NCBI RefSeq assembly: GCF_900103985.1
Contig: NZ_FNIE01000004.1
Span: 248,001 to 312,000 of the forward strand
DNA: 64,000 bases
Origin: Actinacidiphila guanduensis
GTDB lineage: Bacteria; Actinomycetota; Actinomycetes; Streptomycetales; Streptomycetaceae
Direction: 5' to 3'
The translations under genes were made by a program, and so were the position numbers. The notes beneath the pieces are model-generated. The model saw nothing but the letters and a program-made list of their open reading frames with translations. It was not told the DNA's origin and did not search any database. Numbering within the stretch: the stretch's first letter is position 1; each line of letters begins with the position of its first letter. This document shows positions 15,907 to 22,914 of the stretch, piece after piece.

Positions 15907-18672
15907 TCACCGGTGGCTCCCCGTGCGCCCCGGGCTCCTGCGCCGGCCCGCGGCCAGCGCGACGGCGCCCGAACCGGCGAGGAGCAGCGCGAGAAGGGCC
16001 ACGGTGAGCGCGCTTGAGCCCGTCGCGGCCAGGATGCCGCCGTGCGGGCCCGACGTGCCGGACGCAGAAGTGGCGCTGCCCGGGCCCGAGGACGATGTCG
16101 CGGTCGGTGAACCGCCGCCCGGCGCGGGGGTGATGGGGCCGAGGGCGCGGGTGAGGGTGGCCAGCGGGGTGCCCGCGAGGGCGGGGACGGCCTGGGTGGT
16201 GGAGCGGATGTCGGAGCCGCCCGCGGCCTCGGTGACGCGGAAGCCGCCGTCGGTGTTCTGCACCCCGCGCAGGAACTCCTGCCCGTCGCGGGCCTGTCGC
16301 GGCCGCAACCGGTCGGTGGCGAGCAGCGCCTGCACCGCCAGGCCGGTCGAGTTGCTGTTCACACCGGCCGCGCCCTGGTAACCGCCGCTCTTCTGCTGCG
16401 CCTTGGCCAGGTACGCGCGGGCCGCGGCCACCGCGTCGGCGTGGCCGGGCAGCACCGCGAGGGCCTGCACGGCGTACCCGGTGGTGTCCACGTCCGAGGT
16501 GCAGTCGGCGCCCTCGGCGATCAGTGTCGAGGAGAACCCGCCGTCCGCGCACTGGAGTTGCAGCAGCCGCTCGACAGTCGCGGCGGGCGGGGTGGCACCG
16601 CCGCGGGCCAGGGCGAGGACGCCGAGGGCCTGGGAGACGGTGGAGTACGCCTGGTCGAAGTCGCCCGCGGCGGAGCAGGAGCCGTCCGCGGCGGCGGCCG
16701 CGCAGACGTGGCCGGTGAGGGTGCCGAGCAGGTCGAAGCCGCCGAAGTGGCGCGGGTCCTGCCCCATCACCTCGGCGAGCAGGGCGAGTTTGGCGGCGGC
16801 GCCGCTGTAGGGGCCGGGGAAGTCCGACGTGCCGGCCGGGTCGGCGTAGTCGGCGACGTGCCCGGCGAGATAGGCGGTGGTGCGGGCAAGTGCCTTGTTC
16901 TGGCTGCCGGTCGAGGCGAGCGCGAGGGAAAGGTCGGCGGTCAGGCCGTCGTCGGGGCCGTAGTCGTTGGACAGGTGGTCGGAGCCGCCGAGTTGCCGGG
17001 CGAGGTAGGCGGCGCCGGAGGCGGCGGCCTTCTGGTCGGGCAGGTCCCGCAGCAGGGTGCCGAAGGACGTGCCGGCCGCGCCGCCGGCGGCCTGGAGTGA
17101 GGCGCGCAGGTCGGAGGCGCTGCTGCCCGCCGCGACGCGGAAGCCGCCGTCGCGGTTCTGCTCCGCGGCCAGGAAGGCGCGGGCCTCGGCGAGTTGGGGA
17201 GCGTACGCCGCGGCGTCCAGGCCGAGGGCTTGGACGGCCAGGGCCGCGGAGTCGACCGAGTCGCCGGCCGCGCCGGGGAACCCGCCGTCGGCCAGCTGCC
17301 GGCCGGCGAGCCAGGCCAGGCCCTTGCTGACGGCGTGCGCGGCCGTGTCGCCGGGCAGCAGGTCGAGCGCCATGACGGCGGCGGCCGTGCTGTCCACGTC
17401 GCGGTCCCCCGTGGCCGGGATCAGGCTCGGCCAGGCGCCGCTGGGGTCCTGCAGGCTCTGCAGGAAGGCCGCGGCCGCCTCGGTGTCCGCCCCCGCCCGG
17501 GCCGCCGCGATGACGCCGAGGGACTGCGCGAACACCGAGCCCGCGTAGGCGTATTCGCCCTCGGCGGCGCATCCGGTGGCGGTGCCGGTGTGCGTGCAGA
17601 GGGTGCCGTCGAGTGCGGCGATCAGATCGTGGCCGCCGTAGGAGCGGGGGTCGGCGCCGGTGGCCTCGGCGGCCAGCGCCTCCTCGGCGAGGGCGCCGCC
17701 CTGTGCGGTGGGGGTGCCGATCAGGGTCCAGGAGTCGATGGTGCGGCCGCTCGCGTCCTTGCCGTGCTGAAGGAAGTCCGTCATCGAGGTGAGGGCGGTG
17801 TCGGCGCCGCCGGTGGCGGCCAGGGCGAGGACGCCGTCGAGGGTCAGGCCGAAGTCGGCGGAGCCGGTGCCCGGACCGGCCTCGTAGAAGCGGCCGTCGA
17901 CCAGTGTGCCGCGGCCGGTGAGGTAGGCGACGGCCTTGGCGATGTCGGGGGCCGGGGCCGGGCCGGTGGGCGCGGTGGTGGCGGTGCCGGTCGGCGAACC
18001 GCCCGTGGGTGAAGGGGTGGCCGTCGTGGGAGGGGTCGTCGTCGAAGTGCCCGTCGGCGTCGCGGTGGCCGTGCCGGTCGGCGTCCCGGTAGGTGTCCCG
18101 GTCGGTGTGCCCGTGGGTGCCGCACCGGCCCGTACCGAGTCCGGTGGGAAGGACGGTCCGCCCGTCGTACCGCCCGTGTCCGTCGTGCCGTACACCCATG
18201 CCTGGGCCTCGCCTGCGGCCGGGTGGTCGTCGAGGGGCCCGAGCGGGCTCGCGGTCCAGGTGTCCTGCCCGGCCGGGGCGGTCCAGTACGACCAGTGGGC
18301 GCCCGTGGCCGCCGTCGTGCAGGGGTCGTCGGCGGGGGTCGGGTACGCGGTGCCGCCGTCGAAGCCCGCGCTGCCGATCCGGCAGACGAAGCCGGGGCCG
18401 TCATGGAGCGTGCCGGTGGTGGCGAACCCGGTGTCGTGGAGCAGGTCGAGGCCGGTGGCCGGGTGGGCGTCGCAGCCGGTCAGCACGGGGCCGTGCCAGG
18501 GCCCGAAGTCCACGGCGACGACCGCGCCGGCCGCCGGCGTGCAGGCGCCGGCAGGGGCGGCGTGCGCGGGGGTGGCGGCCGTGACCAGGCTCGCGGCGAG
18601 GGCGCCCAGCGCGAGGACGGCGGATGCCGCCGTTGCGGTGGCGCGCGGTCTGCGCCCGGCGGTACGAAGCAC
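15907..18672 (-). CDS. Sortase-type surface protein: DUF4430-like domain plus two alpha/alpha toroids (transcobalamin-like)
   Basis: A 921-residue exported protein. Residues 1-39 are a signal peptide. Residues 43-180 are a DUF4430-like domain shared with the neighbouring gene. Residues 185-240 are a Pro-Thr-Gly linker with PTGT repeats. Residues 242-543 and 546-843 are two homologous prenyltransferase/squalene-cyclase-like toroids (paired blocks FGLTLDGVLALAATG and DGLTADLSLALASTG; NRDGGFRVAAG and NTDGGFRVTEA). LAATG at 881-885, a membrane helix and an RRR tail form a sortase signal. Vertebrate transcobalamin and intrinsic factor combine an alpha6/alpha6 toroid with a small beta domain and hold B12 between them; here the order is reversed and the toroid doubled. 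The cobalamin riboswitch upstream supports B12 binding. The start is a GTG at 18672. Confidence 0.8.
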   Translation of the reverse strand: MLRTAGRRPRATATAASAVLALGALAASLVTAATPAHAAPAGACTPAAGAVVAVDFGPWHGPVLTGCDAHPATGLDLLHDTGFATTGTLHDGPGFVCRIGSAGFDGGTAYPTPADDPCTTAATGAHWSYWTAPAGQDTWTASPLGPLDDHPAAGEAQAWVYGTTDTGGTTGGPSFPPDSVRAGAAPTGTPTGTPTGTPTGTATATPTGTSTTTPPTTATPSPTGGSPTGTATTAPTGPAPAPDIAKAVAYLTGRGTLVDGRFYEAGPGTGSADFGLTLDGVLALAATGGADTALTSMTDFLQHGKDASGRTIDSWTLIGTPTAQGGALAEEALAAEATGADPRSYGGHDLIAALDGTLCTHTGTATGCAAEGEYAYAGSVFAQSLGVIAAARAGADTEAAAAFLQSLQDPSGAWPSLIPATGDRDVDSTAAAVMALDLLPGDTAAHAVSKGLAWLAGRQLADGGFPGAAGDSVDSAALAVQALGLDAAAYAPQLAEARAFLAAEQNRDGGFRVAAGSSASDLRASLQAAGGAAGTSFGTLLRDLPDQKAAASGAAYLARQLGGSDHLSNDYGPDDGLTADLSLALASTGSQNKALARTTAYLAGHVADYADPAGTSDFPGPYSGAAAKLALLAEVMGQDPRHFGGFDLLGTLTGHVCAAAAADGSCSAAGDFDQAYSTVSQALGVLALARGGATPPAATVERLLQLQCADGGFSSTLIAEGADCTSDVDTTGYAVQALAVLPGHADAVAAARAYLAKAQQKSGGYQGAAGVNSNSTGLAVQALLATDRLRPRQARDGQEFLRGVQNTDGGFRVTEAAGGSDIRSTTQAVPALAGTPLATLTRALGPITPAPGGGSPTATSSSGPGSATSASGTSGPHGGILAATGSSALTVALLALLLAGSGAVALAAGRRRSPGRTGSHR

Positions 18673-18691
18673 GGTGGCCCCCCGTTTCCGG

Positions 18692-18771
18692 CCGTCGAGG
18701 AGCGGCCGCGGAGGTACGGCCGGCAGCGCGGGGCGTGCCGGCCGGTGCGTCCGTGCCGTAGTCCTCGACGG
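18692..18771 (-). promoter_or_regulatory. Leader hairpin, probable expression platform of the cobalamin riboswitch
   Basis: A perfect 10-bp inverted repeat (18692-18701 with 18762-18771) closes a long stem-loop that has further pairing inside (TACGGC with GCCGTA, CCGGC with GCCGG). It lies between the riboswitch aptamer and the GTG start of the surface protein, ending about 20 bases before the start codon. It could act as a terminator or a ribosome-site sequestering stem. Confidence 0.5.
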
Positions 18772-18784
18772 CGATCGTGACTGG

Positions 18785-18885
18785 CGGTTCAGCGCAGGTG
18801 TTCCGGCTCGCCCGCCGCGCGGCGGGCCTACGGTTGCGGGTCAGCGCCGGACTCGGACCGGCTTCCCCTGCCTGCTGAATCGGAA
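18785..18885 (-). ncRNA. Cobalamin (B12) riboswitch
   Basis: Read on the minus strand, the leader contains the conserved cobalamin aptamer segments in order. GCAGGCAGGGGAAGC is followed by a GCCGGTCCGAGTCCGGC hairpin, then the core CTGACCCGCAACCGT, a GC-rich variable arm (GCCCGCCGCGCGGCGGGC), and the closing GAGCCGGAACACCTGC. The GCAGG and CCTGC ends pair to close the aptamer. It is about 115 bases upstream of the first gene of the surface-protein/ECF operon. Cobalamin binding normally lowers expression of uptake genes, so this operon should be on under B12 limitation. Confidence 0.88.
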
Positions 18886-19168
18886 ATGCGCTTCATGGCA
18901 CCATGCCGGGCGCCCTGCCGTCAATGTGGCGGGCTGTCGGCTTCGCCACCCTCTCCCGGGCCGCGACGTGCGTGTGACGTGCGGATCTCCGGCGGAGGCG
19001 GCACGCGCTCCCCGGGGCACCCGGGCATGACGTGCGGCTCGCGCGGGCTGCCCCGTTCACCCCGAGCGAGCCACGGCCCGAGGGGCCGCGCGGGTCCCGT
19101 GGGTGGGCAGGGCGTCCACGAGTGCGCGATAGGGGGCGCCGGCACGAGCGGGACGGTCGCGGTCCCGG
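18886..19168. other. Promoter region of the B12-uptake operon
   Basis: These 283 bases upstream of the riboswitch hold no gene. They should contain the promoter of the minus-strand operon; I could not assign reliable -10 and -35 boxes. Confidence 0.4.
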
Positions 19169-20044
19169 CTACCTGCCGCTGTTCGCGGCGAGTTCGGCCA
19201 CGACGGCGTCGAACGCGGTGACCACCAGGGAGAGATGGCCTTCGGCCGGCTCCAAGTGGACGGCGGCTCCCGGCAGGTGGGCGGCAAGCCACCGGCCGTG
19301 GGCGTAGGGCACCATGCGGTCCTCGGCGCCCTGCCACACCGAGACCGGCGGCGTGATCGAGGCGAGGTCGAAGCCCCAGGGCCGGACGAAGGCGAGGTCG
19401 TCGTCCCGCCAGCCGGCGATGCCGGTCGCGACGGAGGCGCGGAACATCGCGGCCGTGTACGCGGCGAAGTCGTCGGTGAGGGCGCGGCGGTCGACCTCGG
19501 AGACGAGGCCGCCGAGGGCGGCGGCGATCTCGGCGGCCTGCACGTCGGCGAGGGCGGGGAGCTGGGCGGTCAGGAAACGTGTCAGCGGCTCCTCGCCCGC
19601 GACGACGGCGCCGAACTCCTCGATGTTCTCCTCGCCCATGCCGTCGAGCCAGTCGAGCCCGTCCGCCTCATAGGGCGCCACTCCCGCGAGGGTGGCGGCC
19701 GCCAGGCACCTCCCGGGGAGCAGCGCGGCGCTCGCGAGGGCGTGCGGGCCGCCGCCGGACCATCCCACGGTCACGAACTCCTCGTCGCCCAGCGCGTCCA
19801 GCAGCGCGGTGATGTCGCCGGCGACGTCGGCCACGCTGCGGCCGGGCCGGGGCGACGAACCGCCGTACCCGGCGCGGCTGTAGGCCACGACCTTCATGCC
19901 GTGCCGCGCGGCACTGGCGACGATCGGCTCGAACAGCACGGCCGCGGAAGGGGTTCCGTTGTGCACGACGAGCGGCAGGGCGTCGGGCGCCCCGGCCACG
20001 AGGTACTCCAGCGTCCGCCCGTCGGCGAGTTCCAGTCGCTCCAT
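19169..20044 (-). CDS. Alpha/beta hydrolase
   Basis: A 291-residue alpha/beta-hydrolase-fold protein. Nucleophile elbow VGWSGGGP, probable acid in WQGAEDRMVP and base in PAEGHLSL; the oxyanion region is VVHNGTPSA rather than the usual HG. The pattern resembles proline-iminopeptidase-like and esterase-like hydrolases common in Streptomyces. The substrate is unknown. It is a stand-alone gene with an ATG start at 20044. Confidence 0.8.
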   Translation of the reverse strand: MERLELADGRTLEYLVAGAPDALPLVVHNGTPSAAVLFEPIVASAARHGMKVVAYSRAGYGGSSPRPGRSVADVAGDITALLDALGDEEFVTVGWSGGGPHALASAALLPGRCLAAATLAGVAPYEADGLDWLDGMGEENIEEFGAVVAGEEPLTRFLTAQLPALADVQAAEIAAALGGLVSEVDRRALTDDFAAYTAAMFRASVATGIAGWRDDDLAFVRPWGFDLASITPPVSVWQGAEDRMVPYAHGRWLAAHLPGAAVHLEPAEGHLSLVVTAFDAVVAELAANSGR

Positions 20045-20109
20045 GCGGGCAGGCTAGCGTGCCCCCGCTCCACGGCGTGAGGGCGAACGCCCGCCGACCG
20101 ACGCGGTTC

Positions 20110-20418
20110 TCATGCGGGCGGAGGCACGTGGGGGGTCGTCGGCTCCCAGGCGGTGAGGGTGAGGTGCCCCGCCGGTTCGGCGACGACGTCGACCTCGATG
20201 GTGCTCTCGTCGGGGAAGCGGAGGGTGAAGACGGGGCCCAGCTCCATCAGGAAGTCGAACCCCTCCTGGTGCTCCGCGGAGAGCGCTTCGGCGTGGACGG
20301 CCCGGCAGCTCCAGCCGGACCCGCTGCCGGCTACGGTGACGTCGACCGGGTAACTGCCGAGGCAGGTCGAGCGGTTGGCCCACCACTCGAGCACGGCCGG
20401 GCCCTCATGGATGTCCAC
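20110..20418 (-). CDS. Small hypothetical protein
   Basis: About 102 residues (GTG start at 20418, VDIHEGPAVLEWWANRSTC). It is acidic, with no signal peptide or membrane helix. Its C-terminal half, GPVFTLRFPDESTIEVDVV, looks like a small beta-rich domain. I do not recognise a family with certainty. It is divergent from the MDMPI-like gene starting at 20467, with 48 bp between the starts. The ribosome site is weak, so the exact start is uncertain. Confidence 0.55.
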   Translation of the reverse strand: MDIHEGPAVLEWWANRSTCLGSYPVDVTVAGSGSGWSCRAVHAEALSAEHQEGFDFLMELGPVFTLRFPDESTIEVDVVAEPAGHLTLTAWEPTTPHVPPPA

Positions 20419-20466
20419 GCCCCCAGTATCGGCGGCTCGCGTACCGTCTTGTGCGGGGAGGTCGGG

Positions 20467-21192
20467 ATGGGTGAACACGGTTTTGATGCCGCGGCTCTGT
20501 TGGGGTGGATCAGTGGGGCGACCGCGGAAGTGCTGGAGACGGCGGGGCGGTTCGGGGAGGACGAGGTGCGGGGAGCGTCCCTGCTGCCCGGGTGGTCGCG
20601 GGGGCACGTGCTGACACACCTCGCGCGGAACGCCGATGGGGGGCGGCGGCTGCTGGTGTGGGCGAGGACGGGGGTGGAGACGCACGAGTACGCGAGCCTG
20701 GAGGCACGGGCGGCCGAGATCGAGGCGGGCGCCGGCCGCGGCGCCACCGAGCTGCTTGCCGATCTGCGGGACAGCGCCGAGCGGTTCGCGGCGGAGTACC
20801 GCAGAATGCCGGCCGAGGCGTGGCACCGTACCGTGCGCTGGACCCGCGGGCAGCAGCACCCCGCCGCCCGTGCCGCCGACGCCCGGCTGTCCGAGGTGCT
20901 GATCCACCACGTCGACCTGGCCGCCGGCTACACCTCCGCCCGGTGGCCGGCCCCCTTCGTCCGCATGATGCTCCCCCGCGTCGTCACCTCGCTGAGCACC
21001 CGCGAGCAGACCCCGGCGGTGCGGCTGCGCGCCACGGACACCGGCGCCGCCCACACCCTCGGCACCGCGCCGGCAGCCACCGTCGAGGGCCCCGCCCACG
21101 CCCTGCTCGCCTGGCTCCTGGGCCGCTCCCCGGGCACCGCCCTCACCCTCAGCGGCACCCCACGCCTCCCCACGATGCCTGCCGTTTACTGA
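20467..21192 (+). CDS. Maleylpyruvate isomerase-like (DinB-fold, mycothiol-dependent type) protein
   Basis: A 241-residue protein of the MDMPI_N/DinB-like four-helix family. The N-terminal block ASLLPGWSRGHVLTHLARNADG carries the first metal-binding His, and SEVLIHHVDLAAGY carries the second region. The C-terminal part matches the MDMPI C-terminal domain. Members are Zn-dependent, often mycothiol-using, transferases or isomerases. The reaction here is unknown. The ATG at 20467 has GGAGG five bases upstream. An in-frame start at 20059 would extend into non-conserved antisense sequence. Confidence 0.8.
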   Translation: MGEHGFDAAALLGWISGATAEVLETAGRFGEDEVRGASLLPGWSRGHVLTHLARNADGGRRLLVWARTGVETHEYASLEARAAEIEAGAGRGATELLADLRDSAERFAAEYRRMPAEAWHRTVRWTRGQQHPAARAADARLSEVLIHHVDLAAGYTSARWPAPFVRMMLPRVVTSLSTREQTPAVRLRATDTGAAHTLGTAPAATVEGPAHALLAWLLGRSPGTALTLSGTPRLPTMPAVY

Positions 21193-21194
21193 CC

Positions 21195-21214
21195 CCGTCT
21201 CAGCGACGGCTTTT
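21195..21214 (+). terminator. Intrinsic terminator candidate
   Basis: A 5-bp stem (CCGTC/GACGG) with a 5-base loop is followed by CTTTTCTT, starting three bases after the stop codon at 21192. The stem is short, but the T tract is unusual in this GC-rich DNA. Confidence 0.4.
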
Positions 21215-21257
21215 CTTCGCGAGGCGGCACAGGCTCGTGCCAAGGGCGCGCGCGTCG

Positions 21258-21782
21258 CTACTGGGGTTGCTTCAGGCCTGCGATCAGGAGAGTGACCAGG
21301 CGGCGGGCGTCGTATGTCGTGCCGTGTTCCGCGCCGATGCAGAGCTTGCCCACGCCGTGCACGAGCTGGATCGCGTCGATGTCCGCGGTGACCTCGCCCG
21401 CGGCGGCCGCGGCGGCGAGCAGGGTCGCGCAGACGGGGACGAGACGGTCGAGGAAGCAGGCGTGCAGCGGGTCGAAGCAGGGATCTTCGGACTGCAGGAC
21501 GGCCGCCAGGCCGTGCTTGGTGACCAGGAAGTCCACGAAGCGGGCGATCCAGCGGGCCAGCGCCGCGTGCGGCGACGGGCTCTGCGCGAGCAGGGCGGGC
21601 CCCGCCTCGGCAAGGGCCTCGACCTGGTGCCGGTAGAGGGCGATGATCAGATCGGCCCGGGTCGGGAAGTGGCGGTAGATCGTGGCCGTGCCGACGCCCG
21701 CCGCGGCGGCGATGTCGCGGATCGGAGCCTCCACGCCGGAGGTGCGGCCCACGGTGGGCCAGGTGTTCAACTTGTACGACAT
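21258..21782 (-). pseudogene. TetR-family regulator, 5' end lost by deletion
   Basis: The frame carries a TetR regulator from the middle of its HTH onward (APIRDIAAAAGVGTATIYRHFPTRADLI) through the full ligand domain to the stop at 21258. The usual first 20 or so residues (R-R-N-R-E-R-I-L-x-A-A-x-x-x-F type helix) are missing. Instead the frame runs antisense into the 3' end of a zinc-dehydrogenase fragment (MSYKLNTWPTVGRTS). Helix 1 of the DNA-binding domain is therefore absent and the protein is probably inactive, unless it is translated from the chance ATG at 21782. The breakpoint is near 21736-21742. Confidence 0.75.
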
Positions 21783-21888
21783 CGTGGCGGCGCACACCGC
21801 CTTGGAGCTCGGTGGCCACTCCGGCAAGCTCGTGGTGACGGTCGGCCCGGAACGGGCGGCCGCGCGGGGCGCCGCGTCAACCGCCTGA
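21738..21888 (+). pseudogene. Zinc-binding/quinone oxidoreductase 3' fragment
   Basis: About 49 codons read RPTVGQVFNLYDIVAAHTALELGGHSGKLVVTVG and end at 21888. This is the C-terminal end of MDR-type zinc-binding dehydrogenases (pattern D-I-x-x-A-H-x-x-L-E-x-G-x-x-x-G-K-x-V-V). The other 280 or so residues are absent, and upstream sequence belongs to the truncated tetR on the other strand. It is a remnant of a divergent regulator/enzyme pair. Confidence 0.75.
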
Positions 21889-22076
21889 CCGGGCCGGACC
21901 GGCCGGGGCCCCGCACCCCCTGGGGCCCGGCCGGACGGGCGCGGCGGGCCGGCCACGGGCCCTTTGCGGGCGACCCGATGCGGTACTGGCGGGACGGGCG
22001 TGGCAGGCTCTGGCGTGCGGGAACCCTTGCGATGTGCGCAGACGTTCTGCACACCAGCGAACGCCAGGAGATCACC

Positions 22077-22322
22077 ATGACCCACCGCCGCACCCCCGGC
22101 GCCCCCGCCGGCCCCGGTGTGACCGCGCCCTCCCCGGGCGTGCCCGGCCCGCGCCGTGCGAGGCGCGAGCCGCCCGGACGGCCGCAGCCGGACGCCGGCG
22201 GCCCGCGCGGCGCCGCAGTCCGCGCGGCCGAACTGGCGGCGTGCTGCGTCGTGTCGATGGTGATCATCTTCGTGGTGCTCGGCGTGGCCGCCGCCGTGGC
22301 GTTCATCGTTCTGAAGGGTTAG
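22077..22322 (+). CDS. Small membrane protein
   Basis: An 81-residue protein with a Pro/Arg-rich cytoplasmic N-terminus and one membrane helix (CCVVSMVIIFVVLGVAAAVAFIVL) close to the C-terminus. AGGAG lies seven bases before the ATG at 22077. No family is recognised. It is followed after 103 bp by another single-helix protein on the same strand. Confidence 0.65.
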   Translation: MTHRRTPGAPAGPGVTAPSPGVPGPRRARREPPGRPQPDAGGPRGAAVRAAELAACCVVSMVIIFVVLGVAAAVAFIVLKG

Positions 22323-22425
22323 CTCCGGCAGCTTGCCGAGGGGCCGGGCCGGCGGGCGGTGCCGTTTCCTCCGCCGGGGCGGGGGCAGCCGAGGCTTCAG
22401 GAGGCTCTGCCCCAGGGAGGTTTCG

Positions 22426-22806
22426 ATGGCCAGGCACGCGCACACGTCCGAGGCGGCGCAGGAGCACACCGGCGGGACGGACAGCACCGACGGGACGGAC
22501 TACGGCCACGAGCCGCAGCGCCCGGACGAAGGGGTGGCCGCGCCCGGCGGTACGGGAGCGGCCGGGCGGGAGCACCCGCTCGCCCCCGAGCAGGTCTACG
22601 AGCGCGATGTCCCGCTGACCTGGCAGACCGCGCCCGATCCGGCGCCGCGGCCCGAGGAGTACGGCGAGCAGTGGGGCCGTACGCCGCTGCCGGTCCAGGA
22701 GCCGGCGGACGAGCCGCGGGGCGCGAGGACCGGCGCGGTGGTCTTCCTCGGCCTCGCCCTGCTCGTGCTGCTCGTCGTGCTCATCGTCGGCCTGCTCCAC
22801 CGCTGA
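22426..22806 (+). CDS. Small membrane protein (C-terminal single helix)
   Basis: A 126-residue protein. The first 95 residues are acidic and Gly/Thr/Pro-rich (likely disordered), containing QVYERDVPLTWQTAPDPAPRPEEYGEQWGRTPLPVQEP, and one helix (AVVFLGLALLVLLVVLIVGLL) ends at HR*. AGGGAGG lies five bases before the ATG. The function is unknown. The topology is like the preceding gene, suggesting a pair. Confidence 0.7.
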   Translation: MARHAHTSEAAQEHTGGTDSTDGTDYGHEPQRPDEGVAAPGGTGAAGREHPLAPEQVYERDVPLTWQTAPDPAPRPEEYGEQWGRTPLPVQEPADEPRGARTGAVVFLGLALLVLLVVLIVGLLHR

Positions 22807-22914
22807 ACCCGCCGTCCACGGCGCCGGCATGACGGCCCGTCGATCCGTACCGCCCGGGTGTCGGCGGGATTCACGCCGACTCGGCTGCCACGCAGGTGAA
22901 GTGACGTCCCGTCA

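Noticed and set aside
18040..18125. Short repeats that could be a CRISPR array or minisatellite
   Set aside because: They encode the PTGT linker of the surface protein in frame; there are no spacers and no cas genes.
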